NCBI GenBank assembly: GCA_026418625.1
Contig: JAOABA010000050.1
Location: 1 to 36,550 of the forward strand
DNA from: Candidatus Kapaibacterium sp.
GTDB taxonomy: Bacteria; Bacteroidota; Ignavibacteria; Kapaibacteriales; UBA2268
Direction of reading: 5' to 3'
Length of the DNA stretch: 36,550 bases
The position numbers and the translations under genes were made by a program. This document shows positions 25,663-33,518 of the stretch, piece after piece. Under the pieces are notes generated by a model that saw nothing but the letters and a program-made list of their open reading frames with translations, was not told the origin of the DNA and ran no database searches. Position 1 is the first letter of the stretch. Every line of letters starts with the position of its first letter.

Positions 25663-25670
25663 TATATTTG
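25663..25670 (+). promoter_or_regulatory. Putative -7 box (TATATTTG) for the YCF48-like secreted protein
   Basis: TATATTTG lies 27 bases before the start codon of the 773-residue gene, matching TAnnTTTG. A TTG at 25648-25650 is only 12 bases upstream, closer than the usual 17-23. The box implies the secreted gene can be transcribed apart from nuoN. Confidence 0.4.
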
Positions 25671-25697
25671 ATTGAGTTCTAAAAAAAAGAGAACAAA

Positions 25698-28019
25698 ATG
25701 AAAAAATATACCATTAAATTAATTCTGCTAATTTTAATTTTTTTTTCCTACCAAAATTCTCATTCACAGGTTGGTAGATGGAGAATGTTAATTGACAAAG
25801 CAACTTTTGATGTTGCTGTAAATCCTAAAAATTATAATACAATCTACGCTGGAGGTGAGGGTGGGAATTTTTATCGTTCCTACGATGGAGGACTTACTTG
25901 GACCAACCTCAGAGCTGATTTTACATTTCAATCATCAAGATTAAATAATGTCATTCCCCATCCAGAAGATACAAATCGAATTCTCATAGGAGGCTTACTT
26001 TTCGGAAAAGTTCAAATGACAACAAATCAGGGAAATACTTGGAAGACGGTTCTAACTTCAGAAACTCCTATTGAATTAAACGGAAAATCGATGCACTTCA
26101 AACCCGGTTCGAAGGATACCGTTTATGCCGGAGATGTTCGTCGCGGAGTAATTTATCGCAGTATTGACGGGGGAAGTAATTGGGACTCAATTTCAGTAAT
26201 AACAAGGAAGTATCGCTATAGAAATCAAAGTGGTGAGTGGGTATCTGCTATTCTCCCATCAACTATAGGTGCTTTTAATATTAGGACAGACAGTGCAAAC
26301 ATAATAGTTGTTGGTAGTATGTCGGGTGAGGTTTTTATTTCAACTGACGGCGGCTTTACTTGGAATTTTACCGACCAATTAACAAAAATCATTTATCCCC
26401 CCTTTGATAAAGACTGCGAAGTAACGAGAGTAGTTTTTAGTGATCGAGACCCACGAGTTGGCTATATCGTAATTACATACTTGATTAAAGGTAATTTCCC
26501 TAATGGTGGACTTCATAAAACCACTGACGGTGGCTACAATTGGGATTTAGTAGCTTTCCCTGACACAAGTCTTTGGGCTTGTGACACAAGAAAATTTGGC
26601 GACGAAGATGAAGTATTTATTGGTGGCTACACTGAGCATTTTTTTGTTCCTGAATCTCAAAGGGTTCCGGGTGCTGGAATACTGAGAGGTTCACAAGATG
26701 GCGGAAAGACTTGGGCAAATTATGACAACTTAATTAACTGGGCTATCGATTCTTCACATAATGCCTCACTTTTTGGAATGCATTTCCCTTCAAATGATAC
26801 AGGATTTGTTGTTGGCGAAAAAGGACGAATATTAAGAACTCGAGACGGTGGGAATAACTGGTCTGATGTTGATGTAATTTCTACAAATACTTTAAAAACT
26901 GTATATTTTTTGGATGGAAGAAAAGGCTTCCTTGCTGGAGAAAATGGTTTAATAATGTCAACTGAAAACGGCGGGATCACTTGGAAAAATCTAAATTCAG
27001 GTGTCACAGATAAAATAAATAACATTAAATTTACTAACTTTAATTCAGGTTTTGCTGTTTGTGATAATGGAACTATTTTAAAAACAACTGATTCAGGAAA
27101 TAATTGGTTTAAACTGAATTCAGGCACAAACGAAAATTTATTTTGTGCTTATTTTCTTAACGATAACATTGTTTTTGCTTCGGGTAATAATGGTGTTTTA
27201 TTAAAAACAGTAGATGGTGGAAATAATTGGCAAAGAATTGATTTACAACGAACTGATTCATTAAATTCTATTTACTTTACAGATTCAAAAACTGGTTATA
27301 TTTGTGGTCAAAACGGTTTAATACTCAAAACAACTGATGGTGGCGATAATTGGCAAGCTCTGGATACTCAAACCAACTTGGGTTTATATTCAATTCATTT
27401 TCCAACAAAAAGTATTGGATTTGCGGGGGGAGTTAAGGGTTTAATTTTCAAAACTACTGATGAAGGTGATACTTGGACTTCTATTGAAACAGAATTCGAA
27501 GGGAGAACTATTTATTCCTTACATTTTTCTAATGAAAACTATGGAACAATCGCTGGTCATCTTTTCTCTTTGTCTATGACTACAAATAGTGGCAAGACTT
27601 GGGAAAATAAACGCTGGGGGTATAATCATATTTCAAATATGTGGTCATTTAGATTTTTTGGTGAACCGGGTAGAGAAAAACTCTATCTCGCATCAGAAGC
27701 AGGATTATTTGTTCTTGATTATTCCACAGATATAGATTCAAGAAGATTAATTTCAAAAGATGGGTATTTAAAAATTTATCTGACAAAAGATAATTACTTA
27801 TTTCTCAAATACCATAGAAATGATTACATTTCAAATGAATTTATTAAATTCAGAATAGTTGATATAATGGGCAGAGAGGTCTATTCCAAACAATTTTTCA
27901 ATACAAATTCCAATGATTTTGAATCTTTTATCAAAATACCTAATCTGGTTAATGGGGTTTATATTTGTCAATTGTTCGATAAAGACCTAATTTTTACCGA
28001 AAAAATAATAATTGAATAA
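25698..28019 (+). CDS. T9SS-type secreted protein with YCF48/BNR propeller repeats (773 aa)
   Basis: This protein is exported by its signal peptide (KYTIKLILLILIFFSYQ, then SHSQ). The middle is a propeller of repeated units with a GFVVGEKGRILRTRDGGNNW form: GFLAGENGLIMSTENGGITW, GFAVCDNGTILKTTDSGNNW, GYICGQNGLILKTTDGGDNW and GFAGGVKGLIFKTTDEGDTW. These match YCF48/photosystem-II-stability-factor-like repeats. Earlier Asp-boxes (SYDGGLTW, STDGGFTW, TTDGGYNW) form a first propeller. The last 85 or so residues resemble the T9SS sorting domain (FRIVDIMGREVYSKQFF, LVNGVYICQLFD, EKIIIE), but the usual YPNP entry is absent. It sits 67 bases downstream of nuoN, so readthrough is possible. The stop is three bases from the convergent purF stop. 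Role unknown. Confidence 0.87.
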   Translation: MKKYTIKLILLILIFFSYQNSHSQVGRWRMLIDKATFDVAVNPKNYNTIYAGGEGGNFYRSYDGGLTWTNLRADFTFQSSRLNNVIPHPEDTNRILIGGLLFGKVQMTTNQGNTWKTVLTSETPIELNGKSMHFKPGSKDTVYAGDVRRGVIYRSIDGGSNWDSISVITRKYRYRNQSGEWVSAILPSTIGAFNIRTDSANIIVVGSMSGEVFISTDGGFTWNFTDQLTKIIYPPFDKDCEVTRVVFSDRDPRVGYIVITYLIKGNFPNGGLHKTTDGGYNWDLVAFPDTSLWACDTRKFGDEDEVFIGGYTEHFFVPESQRVPGAGILRGSQDGGKTWANYDNLINWAIDSSHNASLFGMHFPSNDTGFVVGEKGRILRTRDGGNNWSDVDVISTNTLKTVYFLDGRKGFLAGENGLIMSTENGGITWKNLNSGVTDKINNIKFTNFNSGFAVCDNGTILKTTDSGNNWFKLNSGTNENLFCAYFLNDNIVFASGNNGVLLKTVDGGNNWQRIDLQRTDSLNSIYFTDSKTGYICGQNGLILKTTDGGDNWQALDTQTNLGLYSIHFPTKSIGFAGGVKGLIFKTTDEGDTWTSIETEFEGRTIYSLHFSNENYGTIAGHLFSLSMTTNSGKTWENKRWGYNHISNMWSFRFFGEPGREKLYLASEAGLFVLDYSTDIDSRRLISKDGYLKIYLTKDNYLFLKYHRNDYISNEFIKFRIVDIMGREVYSKQFFNTNSNDFESFIKIPNLVNGVYICQLFDKDLIFTEKIIIE

Positions 28020-28022
28020 ACT

Positions 28023-29510
28023 TTATTCCTCAGTTGAAAATTTTGTGTGGTTTTCTTCTATTTCAACTGGATAATTGCCTGTGAAACAAGCAGTGCAATA
28101 ACCAACATTTTTATCTTTTGGCACTGAGTCAATCAATTTTTCAATAGATAAATACTTCAAATTATCTACTCCAATAGCTTTTCCTATCTCTTCTTCAGAT
28201 TTATGATGATTGGCAATCAGTTCTTCTTTACTCGGAAAATCCATCCCATAATGGCAGGGAAACTTAATTGGTGGAGAAGTAATTCTCATATTTATTTCTT
28301 TAGGATTAGCCTCTTTAATTAAACTTATTAAAGAACGTGAAGTTGTTCCTCTAACGATAGAGTCGTCAATTACAACAATTCTCTTTCCTTCGATAACACC
28401 TTTAACAGTATTAAACTTGACTTTAACCTTGAACTCCCTATTATCTTGTCCGGGAGAAATAAAAGTTCTTCCGACGTAATGGCTCCTTATCAAACCAATA
28501 TCATAATCAGTTGGATTACCTTTTTCAGTATTGATCTTTGCAAAGCCTAAAGTAGCTGTATTTCCACTATCGGGAACAGCAAAGGCAGTAAGCTTATCTT
28601 CTTCAGTTGCTTCAACAGGACTTTCGTCAGCAAGTGCTTTACCTAATTTTCTGCGAACCTTATCAACGTTGTGATTAAAAATCTTACTATCCGGCCTTGA
28701 AAAATATATATATTCAAATATGCAATGTCTCGATTCTGGTGTTTCTTCAACAATTTTATAAGTTTTCATTTCACCTGTTTTTATAGTATCGTTATTAATC
28801 ACAACAATTTCGTTATGATTAACAGATCGAATATATTCCGCTCCGATGATATCAAATGCACAAGTTTCGGAAGCAACTATGTAAGAATAGGTATCATTAT
28901 ATTTCAATCTGCCTATACTAAGAGGTCTAAAACCAAGTGGGTCTCGTGCTGCTATCAGAGAATCTTCTGTTAAAATCACTAAAGAATAAGCTCCTTTTGC
29001 TTGTCTTAGAGCTTCAATGATTTGATCAATTTGATTCTTTTGCTTGCTTCTTGCAATTAAATGAAGCAAAATTTCAGTGTCAGTAGTAGTTTGAAATATC
29101 GCACCCTCAGAATCAAGATAATTTCTTAGGGTCATTGTATTAGTTAAATTACCATTGTGCGATAATGACAATATACCACCATGATAAGTTATAGTAAAGG
29201 GTTGAATATTTGCTCTTGTGGAGGAGCCAGTAGTAGAATAACGGTTATGCCCAATAGCAGAATCACCTTTTAATACGTTAGTTAGAATATCTGGATTTGA
29301 ATATACTTCCAAAACCAGACCTTCCCCTTTATTATATGCATATTTTTTCTTTTTTTTCTTTTCGTCATAATAAAAAGATGTTATTCCAGTAGCTTCCTGT
29401 CCCCTATGTTGTAAAGAATGAAGAGCATAGTAAGTTAATATTGCAGCTTTTGGGTGATTAAAAACTCCAACAATACCACAATTAGACTTGGGTTTATCAA
29501 TTTCAGTCAT
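28023..29510 (-). CDS. purF: Amidophosphoribosyltransferase
   Basis: This enzyme catalyses the first committed step of purine synthesis, PRPP plus glutamine to phosphoribosylamine. The 495-residue protein begins with a ten-residue propeptide, then Cys11 (CGIVGVFNHP), the N-terminal glutaminase nucleophile after processing. LSHNGNLTNT and HNRYSTTGSS are glutaminase motifs. The PRPP loop is VVIDDSIVRGTTS (379-391). C263, C419, C472 and C475 (GYCTAC) are in the 4Fe-4S positions of the Bacillus-type enzyme, so this is probably an iron-sulfur PurF. A run of six lysines at 51-56 is unusual. The gene is convergent with the secreted-protein gene (three bases apart) and divergent from the W-repeat genes, with a palindrome between. 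Confidence 0.96.
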   Translation of the reverse strand: MTEIDKPKSNCGIVGVFNHPKAAILTYYALHSLQHRGQEATGITSFYYDEKKKKKKYAYNKGEGLVLEVYSNPDILTNVLKGDSAIGHNRYSTTGSSTRANIQPFTITYHGGILSLSHNGNLTNTMTLRNYLDSEGAIFQTTTDTEILLHLIARSKQKNQIDQIIEALRQAKGAYSLVILTEDSLIAARDPLGFRPLSIGRLKYNDTYSYIVASETCAFDIIGAEYIRSVNHNEIVVINNDTIKTGEMKTYKIVEETPESRHCIFEYIYFSRPDSKIFNHNVDKVRRKLGKALADESPVEATEEDKLTAFAVPDSGNTATLGFAKINTEKGNPTDYDIGLIRSHYVGRTFISPGQDNREFKVKVKFNTVKGVIEGKRIVVIDDSIVRGTTSRSLISLIKEANPKEINMRITSPPIKFPCHYGMDFPSKEELIANHHKSEEEIGKAIGVDNLKYLSIEKLIDSVPKDKNVGYCTACFTGNYPVEIEENHTKFSTEE

Positions 29511-29682
29511 AAGAAATTTTCAGTTTTTTAACAGATTTTTAAGAATTTCCATTTTTTAAAAGATAAAAATATTAAAATAATCTGAAAAAAAATAGTATCA
29601 TATATTTTGTTATTTAATGAATATTTCATTAAATTTAACTGTATTTTTTAGCCTTTTTCCATCAGCTTAATAATATTTTGTT
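29511..29682. promoter_or_regulatory. Divergent control region, purF / W-repeat genes, with palindrome
   Basis: The 172-base divergent spacer contains TTTAATGAA-TAT-TTCATTAAA at 29613-29633, a perfect nine-base inverted repeat with a three-base centre. It lies about 103 bases before the purF start and 50 before the plus-strand gene, so it could serve as an operator for either. It does not resemble the E. coli PurR box. No clear TTG-N-TAnnTTTG promoter is visible. Confidence 0.45.
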
Positions 29683-30597
29683 ATGTTATTTTCTGACATT
29701 TATAAACTTTCGAGAAAACATCCTGAATCCACTGAAATCTGGATTTATGAGAAACACAAAGAAGACAATACCATAGAATTTGAAAAGCTCATTGCAAAAT
29801 ATAAAAACTATAATCAATTACAGGAAAAAATCATACAGAAATCAATAAAAGATGATTTTTTAAATGATTATCGTTTCGTTTATGATTATGATGTAAATGG
29901 TAATGAGATTTCCGTTCATAGTTATAATTGGGTTGAAAATGATTGGATAAATAACACTAAAACCATAAAAAATTACAATAGTGAAGGATTTTTAGAAGAA
30001 ACCACAATGTTTTTATGGGACGGAAATGAATGGATAAATCAACTCAAAACAAACTACGAATACGAAGAAAACGGTTTAATATCTTTAGTTAAAGTTTTTT
30101 CTTGGGAAATGAATGAATGGAAATTAAAATATCAAACTTATTATAATTTTATATCTGGTAGTGAAGTTGAAAAGGTTACTATAAAACCTAACCAAAACGA
30201 TTTTGTTTATTCTGAAAAAGAAATCACAAAATTTGATAACAATGGCAATGAAATTGAAAAAAGCTTCTTTGAGTGGAAGGACGAAGAATGGAATGAAAAA
30301 TCTATGGAAGAAAAAATTTACTATCCAAATGGACTGATAAAAGAATGGATTATCAGATTATTTATGGATGATATGTGGGTTAATGATGAAAAAGAAGAAT
30401 ATTTTTATGATGACTTTGGAAGATTGATTGAATGGAAATCATCAAAATTAGAATTTGATGAATGGATTTATCAAACAAGATGTAAATATAATTATAATGA
30501 AGATGGTGAAATAATTGAATTCTTTACTGAAGATTATCGTAATGATGTTTGGATATTGACTTTTAAAGGCATTAGACAAAATCTTATAACAAATTAA
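29683..30597 (+). CDS. W-repeat protein without export signals (304 aa)
   Basis: This protein contains tandem repeats of roughly 35-40 residues built on a Y-x-NNGNEIE / W-x-(D/N)-x-W-x pattern, for example NGNEISVHSYNWVENDW, GFLEETTMFLWDGNEW and NGNEIEKSFFEWKDEEW, similar to secreted YD-like/W-repeat proteins of Bacteroidota. The N-terminus is MLFSDIYKLSRKHPESTEIW, with no signal peptide, and the C-terminus ends without a sorting domain, unlike the paralogue that begins 11 bases later. It therefore looks like a truncated or cytoplasmic copy from a tandem duplication. The start is at ATG 29683; no plausible upstream leader exists in another frame. Co-transcription with the next gene is likely. 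Function unknown. Confidence 0.72.
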   Translation: MLFSDIYKLSRKHPESTEIWIYEKHKEDNTIEFEKLIAKYKNYNQLQEKIIQKSIKDDFLNDYRFVYDYDVNGNEISVHSYNWVENDWINNTKTIKNYNSEGFLEETTMFLWDGNEWINQLKTNYEYEENGLISLVKVFSWEMNEWKLKYQTYYNFISGSEVEKVTIKPNQNDFVYSEKEITKFDNNGNEIEKSFFEWKDEEWNEKSMEEKIYYPNGLIKEWIIRLFMDDMWVNDEKEEYFYDDFGRLIEWKSSKLEFDEWIYQTRCKYNYNEDGEIIEFFTEDYRNDVWILTFKGIRQNLITN

Positions 30598-30608
30598 CTG
30601 GTGTTCAA

Positions 30609-31838
30609 ATGAAAACAATTTTAAAAACAACTGCCGTTTTCTTTTTTTTGACACAATTAGTGCTTTTTTCAAATGAAAAGCAACTTAATAATTTTTCGAA
30701 TGTTTGGTATTCTCAAGTATGGGAATTCGAACAGTGGAAACATCAGGCAAAACATACAAGGGTCTTTAATGATAATGGCAATATAATTGAGCATATTATA
30801 CAAGAACCAGATGTAAAGAATAATTGGATAAACAAATACAAAATTGAATATGGTTATAATGAAAAAGAACTTTTAACTAATATCATTACTTATGTTTGGG
30901 ATAATGAAAACTGGAGAAGCTCAACAAAGCTCGACATAATTTATAATGATAAAGACCTCATTAAAGAAAGAAACTTCAAATTATTTAAAGATGATAAGTG
31001 GGAAAATGATGTTCAATTTGCTTATGAATATTCCCAAACAGGTAAAGTTACACTCGAAACATTTTCAAGATGGAATGACAACGATTGGCAACCATACACC
31101 AAATTAATCTATCAGTATGATTCTTTGGATTTAAACACTGAAATTCTCAATACTAGATTTTTAGATTCAGTCTGGGTCAATTATGGTCTAACTCTAAACT
31201 TCTACAATTTGGAAAAATTATTAGTTAAGTCAACTTTGTTTGGTTGGGATTTATCAAAAAAGGCTTGGTTAAATTATGAACAAAATCTTTATAGTTATGA
31301 TGACAAATCAAGGTTAATAGAATGGATAAATCAACAAGGTGATAATGATGTCTGGTTCAATACCACACGTGAAACCTACGAATATACTGATTTTGGAAGC
31401 TTGTTTCAAATTGTCAAGTATCGCTCAGGAAACGATGAATGGAAAAACTCAATTCGTATAACGTATCTTTATGACAATAAAGGAGATAGCTTAATCATTT
31501 TGATGGAAGAATGGCAATTTGATAATTGGGTAAATAAGGAACGAAGAATAAGGGAAGATATGATTTCAACTGTTTATGAAGAGAATGAGCATTTCGTTTT
31601 GATTTATCCAAATCCTACAGATAAAGAATTTAGAATAAATTTCGGAAATCAATTTTATCCATATAAATCTTATGAAATTTTTAATTTATCAGGTGAGAGC
31701 GTTCAAAAGGGAAATTTAGATTATTTTTCACCATCAAGTAGTCTCATAAATGTTTCAAATCTAACTTCAGGCATTTATCTAATAATTCTCAAAAGAAACG
31801 GGCTTGAAAGAGCTTTAAAATTTTACATTAACAGATAG
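30609..31838 (+). CDS. T9SS-exported W-repeat protein (409 aa)
   Basis: This is a predicted secreted protein. The signal peptide is TILKTTAVFFFLTQLVLFS, followed by about seven W-repeats with WINK/WRSS/WQPY/WVNY/WFNT motifs and tyrosine-rich turns (YGYNEKELL, YEYSQTGK, YSYDDKSRL). The C-terminal 78 residues, from IYPNPTDKEF at 332, form the type A T9SS sorting domain, with SGIYLIILKRNG at the end. It is a paralogue of the preceding 304-residue protein, which lacks both export parts. It ends one base before the convergent GNAT-like gene. No catalytic motif; repeats of this sort may make a rod-like binding surface (inference). Confidence 0.82.
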   Translation: MKTILKTTAVFFFLTQLVLFSNEKQLNNFSNVWYSQVWEFEQWKHQAKHTRVFNDNGNIIEHIIQEPDVKNNWINKYKIEYGYNEKELLTNIITYVWDNENWRSSTKLDIIYNDKDLIKERNFKLFKDDKWENDVQFAYEYSQTGKVTLETFSRWNDNDWQPYTKLIYQYDSLDLNTEILNTRFLDSVWVNYGLTLNFYNLEKLLVKSTLFGWDLSKKAWLNYEQNLYSYDDKSRLIEWINQQGDNDVWFNTTRETYEYTDFGSLFQIVKYRSGNDEWKNSIRITYLYDNKGDSLIILMEEWQFDNWVNKERRIREDMISTVYEENEHFVLIYPNPTDKEFRINFGNQFYPYKSYEIFNLSGESVQKGNLDYFSPSSSLINVSNLTSGIYLIILKRNGLERALKFYINR

Positions 31839-31839
31839 G

Positions 31840-32970
31840 TTAAATATCCTTTTCATAAAGCCTATATACTTTATATCTTTCAGCATTCATTGATATGGTT
31901 AAACCCTTTATCATAGGCTCGTTGTCTTCCAAAACCCACGAAGCTTCAGCCCATTTAAATCCGGCTTTTACTCCTCTTTCCCCAAGTTCATAATATATAA
32001 CCCCATCAATTCCACTTTTCTGATATTCAGGTATCAAACCGAGTGCTAAAATTCTCATTGATTGAATTTTGTTTTTATAGAGCATTGATAAAAATAATGC
32101 TCCTAAAAGGCTGCCTTTTTTATTTTTAATCAAATATTCATTTATATTTGGAACAGCAATACCAAATCCAACAGGGGTTGAATTTACTTCAGCTATTATA
32201 ACAAGTGATGGATTTGCAATCATTTTCAAATCATCAGCAATAAAGTTAAATTCTTCATCGGTCCATTTGACAAAACCCCAATTAGGAACCCAAGCTTTGT
32301 TATAAATTTCTTTAAATGTTGAGATATCCTTCATAAATTGGGCTTTGTTTTTCATATCAAGCTCTCTTATAGTCAAATTATATCTTTCCCGAATTATTGC
32401 CTGAAGTCTTTGGACTTTATCGGTTTTGTAGCTTGAGGGTGTCAGTTTAAATGCATACAAATCCTTTGCTTTTTTATACCCACTATTTTCAATCAAGTTT
32501 ATGTAGTATTCAGGATTATATGTTGATAAAATAACCGGTGGAGAATCAAAAGCGTTAATCAAAAGACCTACTTCATCATTCATCGAGGGGTTCTCCGGTC
32601 CGATAACTTTGTTTTTACCTTTTTCTTTTAACCAGCTTTCAGCATAAGAAAAAAGCTCATCAGCGACATTCTGATTATTAATACATTCAAAAAAGCCAAA
32701 AAATCCTGTATTATCATTATGTGTCTTGTTATGATTATCATTTGTTATTGCTGCAATTCTACCAACAACATCTCCATTATTATTTTCGGCATAGAAAAGT
32801 TGAATCTCTGAATGTTGATAAAAAGGATTTTTTTTAATATTGAGCAGCTTCTTCCTATCAAATATAATAGGAGGAACCCAATTTTTATCGTTTTTGTAAA
32901 AATTCCATTGTGATTTTATAAAAATATCTTTTTTCTTTTCTGAATCGACTTTCACAATCTTAAAATTCAT
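31840..32970 (-). CDS. GNAT-like N-acetyltransferase family protein
   Basis: This 376-residue protein is related to the E. coli YghO-type family, which carries a degenerate N-terminal half and a GNAT acetyltransferase fold. The N-terminal block is WVPPIIFDRKKLLNIKKNPF, then PENPSMNDEVGLLINAFD. The C-terminal acetyl-CoA-binding-like segment is ALGLIPEYQKSGIDGVIYYE. The substrate is unknown. It is the last gene of a minus-strand run with the asparagine-synthase-like and DUF985 cupin genes, 26 bases behind the latter, and has a good AGGA site 8-9 bases before ATG 32970. Its role with these is unclear; peptide or amino-sugar modification is possible (inference). Its stop is one base from the convergent T9SS gene stop. 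Confidence 0.78.
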   Translation of the reverse strand: MNFKIVKVDSEKKKDIFIKSQWNFYKNDKNWVPPIIFDRKKLLNIKKNPFYQHSEIQLFYAENNNGDVVGRIAAITNDNHNKTHNDNTGFFGFFECINNQNVADELFSYAESWLKEKGKNKVIGPENPSMNDEVGLLINAFDSPPVILSTYNPEYYINLIENSGYKKAKDLYAFKLTPSSYKTDKVQRLQAIIRERYNLTIRELDMKNKAQFMKDISTFKEIYNKAWVPNWGFVKWTDEEFNFIADDLKMIANPSLVIIAEVNSTPVGFGIAVPNINEYLIKNKKGSLLGALFLSMLYKNKIQSMRILALGLIPEYQKSGIDGVIYYELGERGVKAGFKWAEASWVLEDNEPMIKGLTISMNAERYKVYRLYEKDI

Positions 32971-32996
32971 AATTATTTCCTGTTATTTTAAATAAG

Positions 32997-33518
32997 CTAC
33001 TCATTAGAAAAAATAATAATCAAATCATATAAATGAGGATAATTTTTGAGCATAAAATCTCGGTTTGCTATTTCAAGGTCCGAAAACTCAAAACCCGGAG
33101 CGACTGTGCAACCAACAAGAGAATATGAATTATCAAAAATTGGGGTTGCAGCTATCCAAGAATTAGCAGGAATACCAACCTGAAATATTTCGTTTTTCTC
33201 AAAATCATTGCCTAATATGAAAGTATGAAATTCATTATTTGGATATATAGATAATAATTTTAGGGGTGAACCTGCAAAAAAATGCCAAATTTCATCAGAT
33301 TTTATTTTATGAAACAGTGATTTCTGACCACTTTTTAGTAAATAATAAATTGAAGTGAGGAAACACCTATCGGAATTATAGGAATTTGGTAAGTTTTCTT
33401 TTTTTATAGTATTTTTGCTTCTATATATCTCAGTAAAATAACCACCTTCGATATGTTGTTGTAGTCTGAGCTTTTCAATCCAATATTCAGCATTTTTTAA
33501 TGAGTTTATCTCATTCAT
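32997..33518 (-). CDS. DUF985 (Cupin_5) family protein
   Basis: This is a small cupin of 173 residues. The family features are EYWIEKLRLQQHIEGGYFTE at the N-terminus, TSIYYLLKSGQKSLFHKI, DEIWHFFAGSPLKL, and GCTVAPGFEFSDLEIANRD near the C-terminus. His and Glu residues in FHKIKSDEIWHFF may bind a metal. The RmlC-like fold suggests a sugar or metabolite-binding role; the substrate is not known. ATG 33518 is used rather than TTG 33521: an AAAAGGA site lies seven bases before the ATG. It overlaps the upstream asparagine-synthase-like gene by eight bases (ATGAATGA), so the two are coupled. Confidence 0.87.
   Translation of the reverse strand: MNEINSLKNAEYWIEKLRLQQHIEGGYFTEIYRSKNTIKKENLPNSYNSDRCFLTSIYYLLKSGQKSLFHKIKSDEIWHFFAGSPLKLLSIYPNNEFHTFILGNDFEKNEIFQVGIPANSWIAATPIFDNSYSLVGCTVAPGFEFSDLEIANRDFMLKNYPHLYDLIIIFSNE

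Noticed and set aside
26720-27127. Minus-strand 135-codon frame inside the YCF48-like gene
   Set aside because: It lies entirely within a repeat-rich coding region and has no start signal or recognisable protein features.
26700-27480. Tandem repeated DNA, initially considered as a repeat array
   Set aside because: The repetition is at the protein level (propeller blades) with divergent bases, not a DNA satellite or CRISPR-like array.
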